A stretch of 64,000 nucleotides of DNA, from assembly GCA_030052745.1 (NCBI GenBank), contig JANBVO010000005.1, forward strand, positions 744,001-808,000, written 5' to 3'. The stretch is from Pleurostoma richardsiae (lineage: Eukaryota; Ascomycota; Sordariomycetes; Calosphaeriales; Pleurostomataceae). A program made the position numbers and the translations under genes. Below, piece by piece: positions 20,734 through 30,552 of this stretch. The notes beneath the pieces were generated by a model, which had not been told where the DNA came from, did not search any database, and saw only the letters and a list, made by a program, of their open reading frames with translations. How positions within the stretch are numbered: the stretch's first letter is position 1; every line of letters begins with the position of its first letter.

Positions 20734-23138
20734 TCATGTGGGAACAGTTAGGAGTTCCGGGTCAAAGCTCCAGTCGAAGTCCTCCATGAAGACATTCCAG
20801 TCTATCTGTGGAAAAGCTGCAGCAGACAAGGACGGGTCGGCCGACGGATCAAGAGGAGGTTCTTCAGGAGCGAATGTTAGCATTGAACGTTTTGAGTCGA
20901 GACTGAACGCTGCCCGTGATCAAGGGTCGAAGCAAAGGGAGGAACATACGAGTTGCCGAGGCGCCCGGAATCGGAGTAGTCTGAGCAGGTCGAACTGCGA
21001 CGAACTCTTGTCTCCAACGCCGCAAACACCCAAGTGTCAAGCTCATACCCAAGCGGTGCTTGAAGTTGGTAAAGCCAATGCGCGAAATATCCCGCGGGGG
21101 AAGGAGATGACGCGCCATCCAGGCCTGCTCCATCATTTTCGAGACCCTGATGGGCAGGTCACCCTCCTGTATCGAGAAGGCGTTCATGGCCGATATCGCC
21201 TCGCTCATCATGGCCTGGGCGTCGCCAACGCCGAACTCGCTCATCCATGGGGAGAGAAAGACGGCCATGAGGACACAGGCTGCCGTGAGCACGGACCGGT
21301 AGACGTAGTGAGGCGCATGCCGCATCAGGAAGTGCTGCTGGTCGAGCTTGAGGGCTTGCTGGATCAAGGCCTGGGCTGTATTGAAGCATTTCAGGACGTT
21401 CCGCTTGAGAATATCTGGACTGAAGCCCTCTGGCGGCAGGAAGTAATACACCTGAATATCCAAGCGGGCAAAGAGCATGAAGAAAAAATTCAAGTCCTCT
21501 GGTTTGAAAGATCAGCGATCAGGACCAAGACAAGCACGCAGTGAGAGCAATGCAACCTGGCAATGTCGCGAATGGAAACGGCTTACCGGCCACGTCATTA
21601 GAGAGCAAACATTGTATCTTATCCAAGTCTTCCTCTAATAGGGAGACAATGTGATGTGATACGCCTGATGACCCTTCGAGGACCGCCGCCATGGTCCTGC
21701 TTACTCTGTTCGAAAACCTTGCCGCCTCTAGCTGGACTGCAAAGTAGTTTGGAATCTGGATGGTGCAGGTCCGATCCAAGAGAGAGTCGATGGTGCGGTT
21801 GAACAGCTGGCCCATGGGAGGGATACCACAGTATGACGAGATCCCTTGGGACATAATATTATACCCGGCCCAGGTGTATATGGCCTCCTCGTGGCTTACA
21901 CAGAGAGGATATGACGGGTAGCTGAACTCTGGGTGATCCCCTTGACCTGTGTGCAGGCCAATCAGGAAACAAGCGTTCATGCAGATGCCTGCGTAGATCA
22001 GAGATGGATCCCTCATCAAACGTATGGTCGACAGTGGCCAGGCACACAGGAGCAGCAGTGCGTTGATAGTCGACAGTGATATCGGCGGTTCCGAGAGGCT
22101 GCCCCATATCTCGGACTGCAGAGAGTCAACGAGAAAGGGGAACACGCTGTCATCGCGAGCATATCGACGGCTGGCGGTGACAATGATGGTCCAGAAGAGC
22201 AAGGGGCCTGCTTTGTAGCACGCGTCCGGGTCTCGAACCCGCACAATCGGAAGGTATGGGTGGAAATGATCGAAGTACTTGTCAAAATAATAGTCGATAT
22301 CTTGGCCTGGGAAGACCCGAGACTTCAGCGCTCTTGGCTCGCTGACCTTTCCAGAGCTGGAAGGCGTCGTCTGTGCTGTGAGAGCCGGTGTCAAGGCCCT
22401 CGGCTCCGGTGGCGGCGCCGAGTTCAAGGGCCGTATTGACGGGATCTGAAAAGATGTTGCAGAGGCCAGGGATGGCGTCTCTCGTAACGGCGGGACTAAC
22501 AGCTGAGGGAGAGATACCTGCGGCGCAACAGGCGTTTTCGAGCCCACAGCTTCCTTGATGCTCTGAACCTCCTGAACTAATTCTTCAAGCTTGCTGATAG
22601 GTTGTCAGTCAGCCGTACCACTGATAGGAGTCGGTCCAAGTTGCTACCATGGACGGAGTACAAGACATGCCTTCTTCGGCTCACTCGTTTATGTGACTTG
22701 TCCACAACACACTGCAGCTGTAGCTTGGTGCACCGCAGACAAGGCAGGCCCGGTGTTAGGCTCGCATTGCATTTCACCTATACACTAATCAGCCTTGGCA
22801 GACCTTACGCATGAGACAAACTCAGGTCGAGTCGATCCAGCCCTCTCCTCTCTGCCCTTAGCTTAGTCAGAGACAAGGGGGAAGAGCATACCTTGCTGTC
22901 TATAGGAGAGCCACGGAGTCAGTATAGGTCCCGATATGCTAGGATGCTGGTGGGAAAAGCAAGTCCAGCTGACATACCTCTACAGTTCACGCAGGCCGTG
23001 TTCCTGTGGGTAAGATACGTTAGCCGGGCCCTTTCTGCAAGGCTATGAGACGACCAAACGAAGTACACACCTCTTGATCCGGTGCGGCGACGGCGACGCT
23101 TCCGCGTTCGGAGCCGGAGCGGGAGTACCATCAGACAT
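20734..23138 (-). CDS. Zn2Cys6 transcription factor, WAR1/PrtT-like
   Basis: Transcription factor of 630 aa in seven exons: 23138-23071, 23003-22978, 22899-22892, 22777-22671, 22593-21587, 21498-20950 and 20861-20734. The third exon is only 8 nt and supplies Asp-Ser-Lys inside the zinc cluster (CVNCR-DSK-VKC). The cluster reads C-X2-C-X6-C-X9-C-X2-C-X6-C. The intron after exon 4 fits a GC donor (22670, GCATGT), giving SRRSKLEELVQEVQ. A GT donor further on would insert about three extra residues. The middle region has the fungal_trans fold (YYFDKYFDHFHPYLPIV). The C-terminus DWNVFMEDFDWSFD is an acidic-aromatic activation-like motif. Relatives include yeast War1 (weak-acid response) and PrtT (protease genes). 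Which role applies here is not known. Confidence 0.88.
22892..22899 (-). other. 8-nt microexon in the zinc-cluster gene
   Basis: ACAGCAAG is flanked by CTATAG upstream and GTATGC downstream on the minus strand. Including it completes the C-X6-C spacing of the zinc cluster and restores frame. Without it the first exons cannot be joined to the VKC exon in frame. Confidence 0.8.
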
Positions 23139-23888
23139 GGTTTCGGATCCGAAAAGCCACACCGCAGGGCATCTGAAGCCGAAGTCAATGGCCCGAACCC
23201 GGTGAAACGTCTGCTCGTCGGCGGACTTTCGATAGGTCTTCTACCAAGTTGCTGGTCGCGCCCGGGAGCGGTCGCTCGCTCTTCACTTCATCATCGGTGC
23301 CGAAGCGGCTATCGGAAAAGTGGGAATGCCAATGAAGTTCCCAGCCGCGTATAAACGTCTCGCTGCGGGTACTTTACCCACAAGGTATTGGATGCAAGTA
23401 CCTTCGATACCCTGTAGAATTAACCAAGTGTTTTTTTGCTTTTGCATACGGAGCATATAGACCTCCTGTCTTCACTTTGCACGGACCATCTTCACTTGCC
23501 ATGGCTCATAGGCCTCCCCCCTCTTAAGCATCGAGGCGAGATGATGCCGTAAAGCCGACGAGTGTCCGGTGTGGTGATCGGCCAATCAGAGCGCGAAAGC
23601 GGGTCAGATATATCGGGGTTAGGGTTAGGGATAGTCGTCTCAGCACCTAGATACTCATATGTACTGAACACCTTCTAGCAGACGGTGGTTTGTAGTCTTG
23701 GACACGACATACGCAACGAAGAGCTTGTTAGATCCCTAAAGACCAGGGTGATCAATCCTTGCAGCATGAGGAAGTGCCTGTAATCGGACGTGTTGCGGCT
23801 CGCTCTGGGTGTTCATAAGTGGGCTTTCCTGCCTGCTCCGTCACGGACAATTCCTCACACCTCATTGAGCAACAGCCCCTTGCACAGC
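23139..23888. promoter_or_regulatory. Divergent promoter region with telomere-like repeat
   Basis: 750 bp lie between the starts of the WAR1-like gene (-) and the EBP-like gene (+). It contains an interstitial telomere-type sequence (listed separately) and a GCCAATCA box at 23581. It presumably drives both genes. Confidence 0.5.
23615..23630 (+). repeat. Interstitial telomere-type repeat (TTAGGG)
   Basis: The run GGGGTTAGGGTTAGGG holds two full TTAGGG units plus a partial one, the telomere unit of filamentous ascomycetes. It sits in a promoter, not at a chromosome end. Short runs like this can bind Myb-type telobox factors (for example Tbf1 or Teb1-like), which is inference. Confidence 0.75.
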
Positions 23889-24788
23889 ATGGCACAAACC
23901 TTCATCTTCAATCATCCGTACTATCCGCAGGAGGAGTCAATCCCCGGTTACGTGCCTAACGTGACCCCTGTGACAGTCCTGCTAGCTTGCTTTGGGACTG
24001 TCCTCGGCGTCGTCCTATCCGTCACCGTCACCGTTGCACGCAGGTGGAATCCAAGCCTCACATTCTCCGATCAGCTCTATCTGTGCTGGTTTGCCTTGTG
24101 TAAGTGTCTCCGCGGGGCGCTGTAGTACGGCTCGTCTAATGGCGCAGGCGGGTTTCTCCATTGTTTTTTCGAGGGATATTTCATCGTAAACCATGAAACC
24201 CTCCCAGCCTCCCAGAACCTGTTCGCCCAGTTGTGGAAGGAGTATGCCTTGTCAGACTCGCGCTACATGACCTCCGATCCATTCATGCTCTGCGTCGAAA
24301 GCATCACAGTAGTGAGTCTCCCTCCTGCGCGAGCCGCACGGGTCTCAGCGCTGAATACGTGGTTTCGCAGCTTTTCTGGGGCCCCCTATGCTGGGCCGCT
24401 GCTGGTTGCATTGCGACAGGCAATAGCCTGCGTTACGTGCTGCAAGTAATAGTCTGTCTGGCTCACCTTTACGGTGTGGCTCTGTACTATTCTACCTGTT
24501 ACGCTGAGTATCGGTACCTTGGCGTTTCGCACAGCAGGCCAGAGTTCTTATATTACTGGGTGTATTATGTGGGCTTCAATCTGCCCTGGGTTGTAGTTCC
24601 AGCGAGTGAGTACCGGGTTCCAGGAGTCAAAGTCTCGTATAGTATGCTGAGTGTCACAACAACTAGTCATACTCCTGAGGAGCATTCAGGCCATTCAGGG
24701 TGTCTTCATCGCTTTGGGGAAGATGGAGCGGACGCTGAGGATTGCCAACATCTCTCGCCATGGAAAGGAGTCAAAGAAATCAAACTGA
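23889..24788 (+). CDS. EBP-family sterol Δ8-Δ7 isomerase-like protein
   Basis: ER membrane protein of 243 aa in four exons: 23889-24099, 24148-24311, 24371-24605 and 24667-24788. It belongs to the emopamil-binding protein family (cholestenol Δ-isomerase). Aligned by eye to human EBP, it keeps the HxxxEG motif (HCFFEGYF), QLWKEYALSDSRY, the glutamate of CVESIT and the tryptophan of NLPWVVVP. These match residues known to be needed for catalysis. The GQxYGD motif is changed to AHLYGV, so the aspartate is missing. There are several transmembrane helices, and the protein ends KKSN, a canonical KKxx ER-retrieval signal. Ascomycetes usually make this double-bond shift with ERG2, so EBP-like genes are often extra, and the true substrate is uncertain. 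Confidence 0.88.
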
Positions 24789-24925
24789 AGCCACCGCCGG
24801 TGGAATGGTATCATAATTTAGACACTGTACATACAAGTGTGCCCTTCTGCCAGCCAGTCTCCAACGCCCGGATGTAAAAAATTCACGACATGCAACCCAT
24901 TGGACTGGTCGAAGTAAAATGATGC

Positions 24926-25861
24926 CTATCTGACAAACTTGCTCATGAAGCGCTTATGGAAATCCGATCGAAGAAGATCGTTAATGAATTCCTTCTTCTT
25001 CCCTTTGTCCTCGGTTCCCCGCGCCTGATTCTTGAAGACAACGTCGTCGTCCCACCTAGCATAGCGTTAGCATAGAAAAGAAGACCGAGACCCAGGGCCA
25101 AGCATACCTCCGCTTAATAGTGAAATCAGTCTTGTTCAGCAACGGGTTTCCAAGGGCAATATCCCGTTCTTTGGCTTCCTGCTCAGCTGCAGCTCTCTCC
25201 CGCTCCTAGAGTTAAATCCTAGCATCAGCACGAGGCTCATACCGTAGAGTCGAGCAGACTCACCTCTCTTTCTCGTTTCTCTGCACGCTCGCGCTTGACC
25301 CTCTCGAGCTCCCTCTTCAACTCGGCATCTTCGTCATCCGAGTCGTCCTCGCTGCTATCGTCACTGTCGTCTTCGTCCTCATCCTCGGAGTCATCCCTAT
25401 CCACATCCCTCGTTTCTTCTAATATCCGCCGCCGTTTCGCGTCTGGGTCTTCCTCCTCGCCATCTGCCGTCAAAGCATCCAGTGGGCGCTTGACGTGTAC
25501 AGCTGTTGGCTCGGGCGTACCCTCCTCGTCATCTGCCTTCGGTGCGCCGCCGTTCAGCTTCGCGAAATGGGCGGCTTCGGCGGCGAGGAGCTCAGCGCGT
25601 AGGTCGTGAGTCTCGTTATCGGCATCTCCTCCCTGTCCAGGCTTGCTACAGAAGCAGTTAGCGGATAAAGCGCCCTGAGCAGAGCCAGTCTTGGCGTACC
25701 GATACTTGAGATGCGTATACGCTGGGAGCAGCCGTTGATGGTAGGCAGGCCCTCGGAGGGCCTCCTTTCCCCTTGCCTTGGTGGAGCTGTCAGTACTTGC
25801 CAGCCCATCTAAAGGAAACTCTACTCACGGGATCAAAAGTCGGTCTGTGGGCGGTAGTCAT
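24926..25861 (-). CDS. CWC15: CWC15 spliceosome protein
   Basis: Pre-mRNA splicing factor of 239 aa in five exons: 25861-25829, 25776-25700, 25645-25264, 25205-25108 and 25055-24926. The introns are only 52-58 bp. The spliced N-terminus [20 protein letters not shown] is the family signature, followed by [10 protein letters not shown]. The middle is a long acidic Asp/Ser/Glu run (about 110-150), then a Lys/Glu coiled coil ([18 protein letters not shown]). The conserved end is [24 protein letters not shown] and finally [12 protein letters not shown]. Cwc15 is a Prp19/NTC-associated component of the active spliceosome. That is family knowledge. The first acceptor is CCAAG at 25777. An AG further upstream (after TGACAG) would break the conserved DPARGKEA sequence. 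Confidence 0.95.
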
Positions 25862-26140
25862 ATTGCGAGCGGCGACGCGAGGATGTGGTAGGGGCTGGAA
25901 GCTGGACGTTGATGAAGGTTGATGGCGGGCTTCGGCTGACCTAATGCACCCAACGGCTTGGAAGCCCCTGCGATGCTTGGCGTTGGCCAGCCTCACCGCC
26001 CGGCAAAATACCTTAAATTTCTGGGAATAGGACTGCCCACCCTGGCTCAATGCAGCGTACCCCACATTACCGCAAACCGTACCTAGTCTGCCGCAGGACC
26101 ATGAGGGAAGCGACCTGAAGCAGCCCCTACACCGCGCCCG
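25862..26140. promoter_or_regulatory. Divergent promoter, CWC15 / RRP45
   Basis: Only 279 bp separate the two start codons, so the promoters must overlap or be shared. No specific element was recognised. Confidence 0.5.
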
Positions 26141-27085
26141 ATGCCTCGAGAAGCAGAGCCCTCGCTCAATGAGAAGACATTCGTCTCCCAGGCCTTGCAG
26201 GAGAACCTGAGGCTCGACGGGCGCGACTTCGACCAGTACCGGCCCCTCGAGCTGACCTTTGGCGAGGAGTATGGCGTCGTAGACGTGAAGCTTGGCAAGA
26301 CGAGGTTGGTTTATTCCCAATCATCAGCTACGGTAGATATTTGTGGTACTAATAGCAGCTATTACAGAGTCTTCGTCAACGTTTCCGCCGAAGTCACAGT
26401 GCCGTACGCGGACCGACCCTTCGATGGCGTCTTCACGATCGTGACGGAGCTGAGCCCCATGGCGTCTCCTGCCTTCGAGGTCAGCCGACCGACCGAGACG
26501 GAGGTCTTATTGTCACGACTACTAGAAAAGACCGTGCGTCGTTCAGGGGCACTAGATACCGAGTCTCTGTGTCTCGTCGCAGCGCAGAAGTGCTGGTCGA
26601 TCCGCGTTGACGTGCACGTGCTATCGCACGACGGCAATCTTATCGATGCTTCGTGCCTTGCGGTCGTAGCTGCGCTGCGGCACTTCAGGAAGCCGGACAC
26701 AAGCATGGAGGGAGAGATTCTCACGGTGTACACTCCTGCTGAGCGGGAACCGGTTCCGCTGAGCTGGCTGCATTCGCCGTTCTGCGTCACGTTCAGCTTC
26801 TTCGGAGACGAGGCTGAGACCGCCCTGCTTGACGCCACCTGGCTGGAGGAGCAGGTGAGAGTGGGCAGCTGCACCATCAGCCTCAACCGCCATGGGGAGA
26901 TTTGTCAGATCGCAAAGCTCGGCGGCACCCCTACAGAAGCAGTGTCCCTGCTCCAGTGCGCCAACGTGGCCCTGATCAAGGTCAAGGACTTCTCTGCATT
27001 CCTTGATCAAAAGTTGGCGGAAGATGCAAAGAGGCGCGACCGGGGCGGTCTCATGGCGGAGCTCCGCGCTGAGAACGACAGGTAG
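26141..27085 (+). CDS. RRP45: Exosome subunit RRP45 (EXOSC9)
   Basis: RNA exosome ring subunit of 293 aa with an RNase PH-type fold, in two exons (26141-26304 and 26368-27085). It starts MPREAEPSLNEKTFVSQALQ, followed by LRLDGRDFDQYRPLELTFG. The spliced join gives KTRVFVNVSAEVT, matching the family. Later motifs are DGVFTIVTELSPMASP, SLCLVAAQKCWSIRVDVHVLSHDGNLIDA and PEVSF-like CVTFSFF. Like its relatives it is probably catalytically dead and structural. The 63-bp intron has no stop and is a multiple of three, so the whole region reads open. Retaining it would insert 21 residues into a β-strand. The intron is supported by GT/AG ends, a TACTAAT branch site and restored homology. It converges with the ARFRP1-like gene. 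Confidence 0.94.
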   Translation: MPREAEPSLNEKTFVSQALQENLRLDGRDFDQYRPLELTFGEEYGVVDVKLGKTRLVYSQSSATVDICGTNSSYYRVFVNVSAEVTVPYADRPFDGVFTIVTELSPMASPAFEVSRPTETEVLLSRLLEKTVRRSGALDTESLCLVAAQKCWSIRVDVHVLSHDGNLIDASCLAVVAALRHFRKPDTSMEGEILTVYTPAEREPVPLSWLHSPFCVTFSFFGDEAETALLDATWLEEQVRVGSCTISLNRHGEICQIAKLGGTPTEAVSLLQCANVALIKVKDFSAFLDQKLAEDAKRRDRGGLMAELRAENDR

Positions 27086-27343
27086 CAAGGGGAAACGGTT
27101 CCGGTCTAGACAAAAACACAGAGATACCCAAAATTTCATTCCATTTGATGCACTTTCGTAGGCCCCCAGTTGGAAGCTGCGAAGGCCACCTACGTAGAAG
27201 CTGTCACATCTCGCCGGCTACCTACTCTTCCGTAAAGCACCCCAAACGCCATGAAGTGGTCACCCCGACTATGTCTATCCAAGTAGATGCCAGATCTGGG
27301 CATCCTCAAAATGCAGACCTAAACGCCGACGCAGGGGTATTGA

Positions 27344-28051
27344 TCATCTCATGACCGGTGGCCGGGACTCCTTATTCCACTTTACCCTCGAGCGCACCCA
27401 CTCTACTGCTTCCCTGACTCCGGTGCCCGTCAAAGCAGAGACCGGCAGGACTCTCGAGTCGCGGATACTAGCCGACTTCTCCCCCTCAAACACCTTCTTC
27501 ACCAGGCCCTCCTTGATGCGCACGACCTCGACGCAGTCCTCCCTGTCCTGCTTGTTCGCGAGCACCAACAGCGGGACGCCCTCCGTCTCGGAGTGCTGCA
27601 GGACGTCCTCGAGCACGGCGCGGCACTCGTCGAGGCGGCCGGTGGTGTTGTCGTTCTCGATGTTGCCGTCGCCGATGTCGGTGCTGTCGATGATGAAGAC
27701 GATGGCGTGGCAGCTCGCGTAGTAGCTCTGCCACAGCTTGCGCAAGCTCAGCTGCCCGCCCACGTCCCAGATCTTGAGGTACATGTCCGGCAGCGTGATG
27801 GTCGACACATTCTGGCCGACGGTCGGGACGGTCTTGAGCTTCGGGTCGGGGTTTCCGGGCAGGAAGAGCGACTTGACTTGCTCGAGGAAGGTGGTCTTGC
27901 CGGCGTTGTCGAGGCCGAGGAGGATGACGGAGTATTCTGCGCGACGGTGCCGCGGTTAGCGGGCGGCTGCATAACAGGGGATGCGCTGCTCTCCTCACTC
28001 ACCTTCCTTACTAGTTGCTAGCAGGTAGAGGCCTTTCGCAAGATGGTACAT
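27344..28051 (-). CDS. ARL3: ARFRP1/Arl3-type small GTPase
   Basis: ARF-family GTPase of 213 aa in two exons (28051-28003 and 27936-27344). The start MYHLAKGLYLLATSKEEY matches ARFRP1/yeast Arl3, which lack the myristoylated Gly2 of other ARFs and use an acetylated N-terminal Met-aromatic. All GTPase motifs are present: P-loop GLDNAGKTT, switch-I PTVGQN, WDVGGQ, NKQD and the SAL motif. Yeast Arl3 acts at the trans-Golgi to recruit Arl1 and golgins through Sys1. That role is inferred from the family. A short acidic insert (IGDGNIENDN) between the WDVGGQ and NKQD motifs is longer than in animals. I use the yeast name ARL3, not the unrelated human ARL3. Confidence 0.93.
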
Positions 28052-28690
28052 GCTGGCGCCACGGTCGCAAAGAGTATATGGGGGTGTTGGCTGGCGATTG
28101 GCTCGGCACGACGAGGCAGGTCATTGTTCGCATGCAACCCGTACATACAATTTTGTAGCTGGAGCGAGATAGGCTTTCGTGTCGTTAACTGATCGCTAAG
28201 ATAAGGTACCTAGCGTCCAGGTGGGGTTGCCTTCCCGCAGGTACTCCGTACACTACAGGTACATTGGCATTCCACGGGTAGCGTGCCAGCCACCCCGCCT
28301 ACCAGTTCGACATTACCCCAGACGAACACGGCAGTGCCTTATAACAAGCAGAGGTCACGTATACAACAAACTCCTTACCAACACATTCAGAAAAAGCCCG
28401 GGAGCTGCCAGCTTCCCTTGCCGTAGTTCTGGATCTACCCTCCGTTATAAGGTATCTGGCCTTTGAACGACTCAAACGACTCTCCATTGGTTCCTTCTAC
28501 TGGTGCGTTAGCCGGTAGGTGGTGGGCTGCACTTTAAAAGCTCCGATCACATCCAACAGCTATTTCAGTGTTTGCAACGTCACGATCCATGAAAACCACC
28601 TTCATCCTCTGTCGATATTCACCCCATCCTACGAGAGTCGTGCGTGCACTCCTCTCCTCCATGAGCTGAAGCTGGCATCACATTGTCACG
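28052..28690. promoter_or_regulatory. Divergent promoter region
   Basis: 639 bp separate the ARFRP1-like and membrane-protein starts. It includes AAGGTACCTAGCG at 28203-28215, another TAGGTACCT-type word. No small gene was found. Confidence 0.45.
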
Positions 28691-30552
28691 ATGGCGCCAG
28701 TCGCACTAGAGCCGGAAATCACGTATGTTGACACTCACTCACTCACTTCTTGTTTGACGACTGGTCCAGCCAACACCACCAGCCTAGTCTGTTTGCTTGC
28801 TGGGCTCGTATTGGCGTTTCACTAACAGAGCGCGGCCAGATTGATCCCGACGATCGTCGTGATCTGGCATATCTTCACCGCGTCTTTTCTAACATCTACG
28901 GTTGGTTTGGGCTTGTACCGGTCTTACAAAGGCCTGGGCCCATCCCAGGATGTCAGAGCACGCATTACGAGGCGGAAGAAGCTCGTGCCCGTGTTTGCTG
29001 TCCTCGCCTTTATCAGCCTCATCTTGGCCGGATTCTCGTCGGCAACATATGCAGCTCTCTCGTACAGGGTGTGGGCAGACGAACGTGGCATTCAAATCCC
29101 AACAAGGTCCGTATCCATGCGTTTACTAGAGCGTCTCATGTCTAGAACCGTTTTCTAACTGCTCGCCTAGTATCTTTCCAAGCTCCTCAAACTCGACGGA
29201 AGTCAAGAATGCAACTCAAGTCTTTGTAACTCGATGGCTCACCGACGTCCCAATCTATCGGGACGCCTGGGAGATTGTCGCCGAGAAATCTCGCCGCTTC
29301 TGGTGGGGACAGCAGGTTGATCTGTCGCTCGTGGCATGGAGTTTGTTGCTGGCCATTGAGGGCCGTCGTCGCAGGATTCCATTCCTCTGGGCATACCTAT
29401 CACTTGCACACCTGGTAAACCTGTCATTCGCCCAGAACCTCTTCTATGTGGCCCTCCTCCTGACGCCATCGCCGTTGCCCCCAGCGGGTGGGCCATCATT
29501 ATCGAGGTAATTACCTACTCGTATATTATTTCAGAGCCACACTAACAGTATCTAGATTGGGTCGCGTGCGAAATGCACTATTCCCACCGAAGCCTCCTAA
29601 CTGGACTCCTTACCCAGGTCTTTTCCTCGTGGTCCTCCTCTCTGCTTATGGCACTCTGTTTGTCGTGCCGTATGCCGCAGGGACGCCGTCTTTCAACACC
29701 GTCTTAGGGGTCTCGAAAGCACTGACTTTTGCTCCGTTGGCCTTGCAAGACATCGCGCCTGTATCGTGGGGAAAGGTTCCCGAGCATCCCCATAAGGCGT
29801 ACAGCGCATTTACAGACCTCTTCCGGCTGATCTCCCTCATGAGCATGGCGCTTCACGGCAAGGCTACGATCATTGGACTTCTATCTAACGTCCCGAAGCC
29901 GCACTATCACCGTCATAGCAAACTCCTCCCCTGGGATGTCGAGACAAGGTCGAAATGGGAGCGGACGACGACGGCATTCGGGAAAGTACTTGGTTCAACA
30001 TCCGATCACCCTGTCGTTGCCGCCGTCGGCCGTGATGTGCTGTTGTGCGGACTGAGTCTAGGTCTTTGGGCGGCCGTACGGGCGATCGAGACAAGTGACA
30101 TCCTCATTTCAGCCGTCCCGCTCTATAAGGGTCAATCGGACAGCTCAGGCAGTGATACGGCAAGCTCAGACCCGGAAGCAACAGGATCGCACAGCTCGAG
30201 CACCCCTGAGTCACCCATAAAGGCAGAAGGCGAGAGCACAGGTACTCTACGTCGAAGTAGTCGGCGACACAGACCGACCCTAGCCGCCAAGGAAGCAGGT
30301 ATTGATCTAGCGCTCCAGACGCCCAGGAAGCGAGGCCGGTCTCGAAAGATCAAGCAGGATCCGGAGGAGGCAGAGGACGATCAGACGTACCAACCTACCC
30401 CTGCGGTCAAGCGCAGCGTGGCGGAAGGTGACGTCCTTCCCGACGAGGAACTCGATTGGGAGTCCGCAGCACTCGCCTGGGGACTGACTGCTTTAGGCGG
30501 CCTAGGCTGTGGAAGCGCAGGAGTTTTCGGCGGGGAGTGTATCTCGAGATGA
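28691..30552 (+). CDS. Multipass membrane protein with basic AT-hook-like loop, unknown function
   Basis: Protein of 543 aa in four exons: 28691-28722, 28840-29106, 29171-29506 and 29556-30552. I do not recognise the family beyond a likely ascomycete-conserved membrane protein. Several hydrophobic segments are visible: LIPTIVVIWHIFTASFL, PVFAVLAFISLILAGFSSATYAAL, LVAWSLLLAI, AYLSLAHLVNL, GLFLVVLLSAYGTLFVVPYAAG and DVLLCGLSLGLWAAV. About residues 380-500 are hydrophilic, with an acidic Ser-rich part followed by TLRRSSRRHRPTL and TPRKRGRSRKIKQ, which look like an AT-hook or nuclear localisation motif. A last weakly hydrophobic Ala/Gly-rich segment closes the protein. The first exon is tiny (11 codons). 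The start ATG follows a canonical donor context and I see no better one. Confidence 0.8.
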
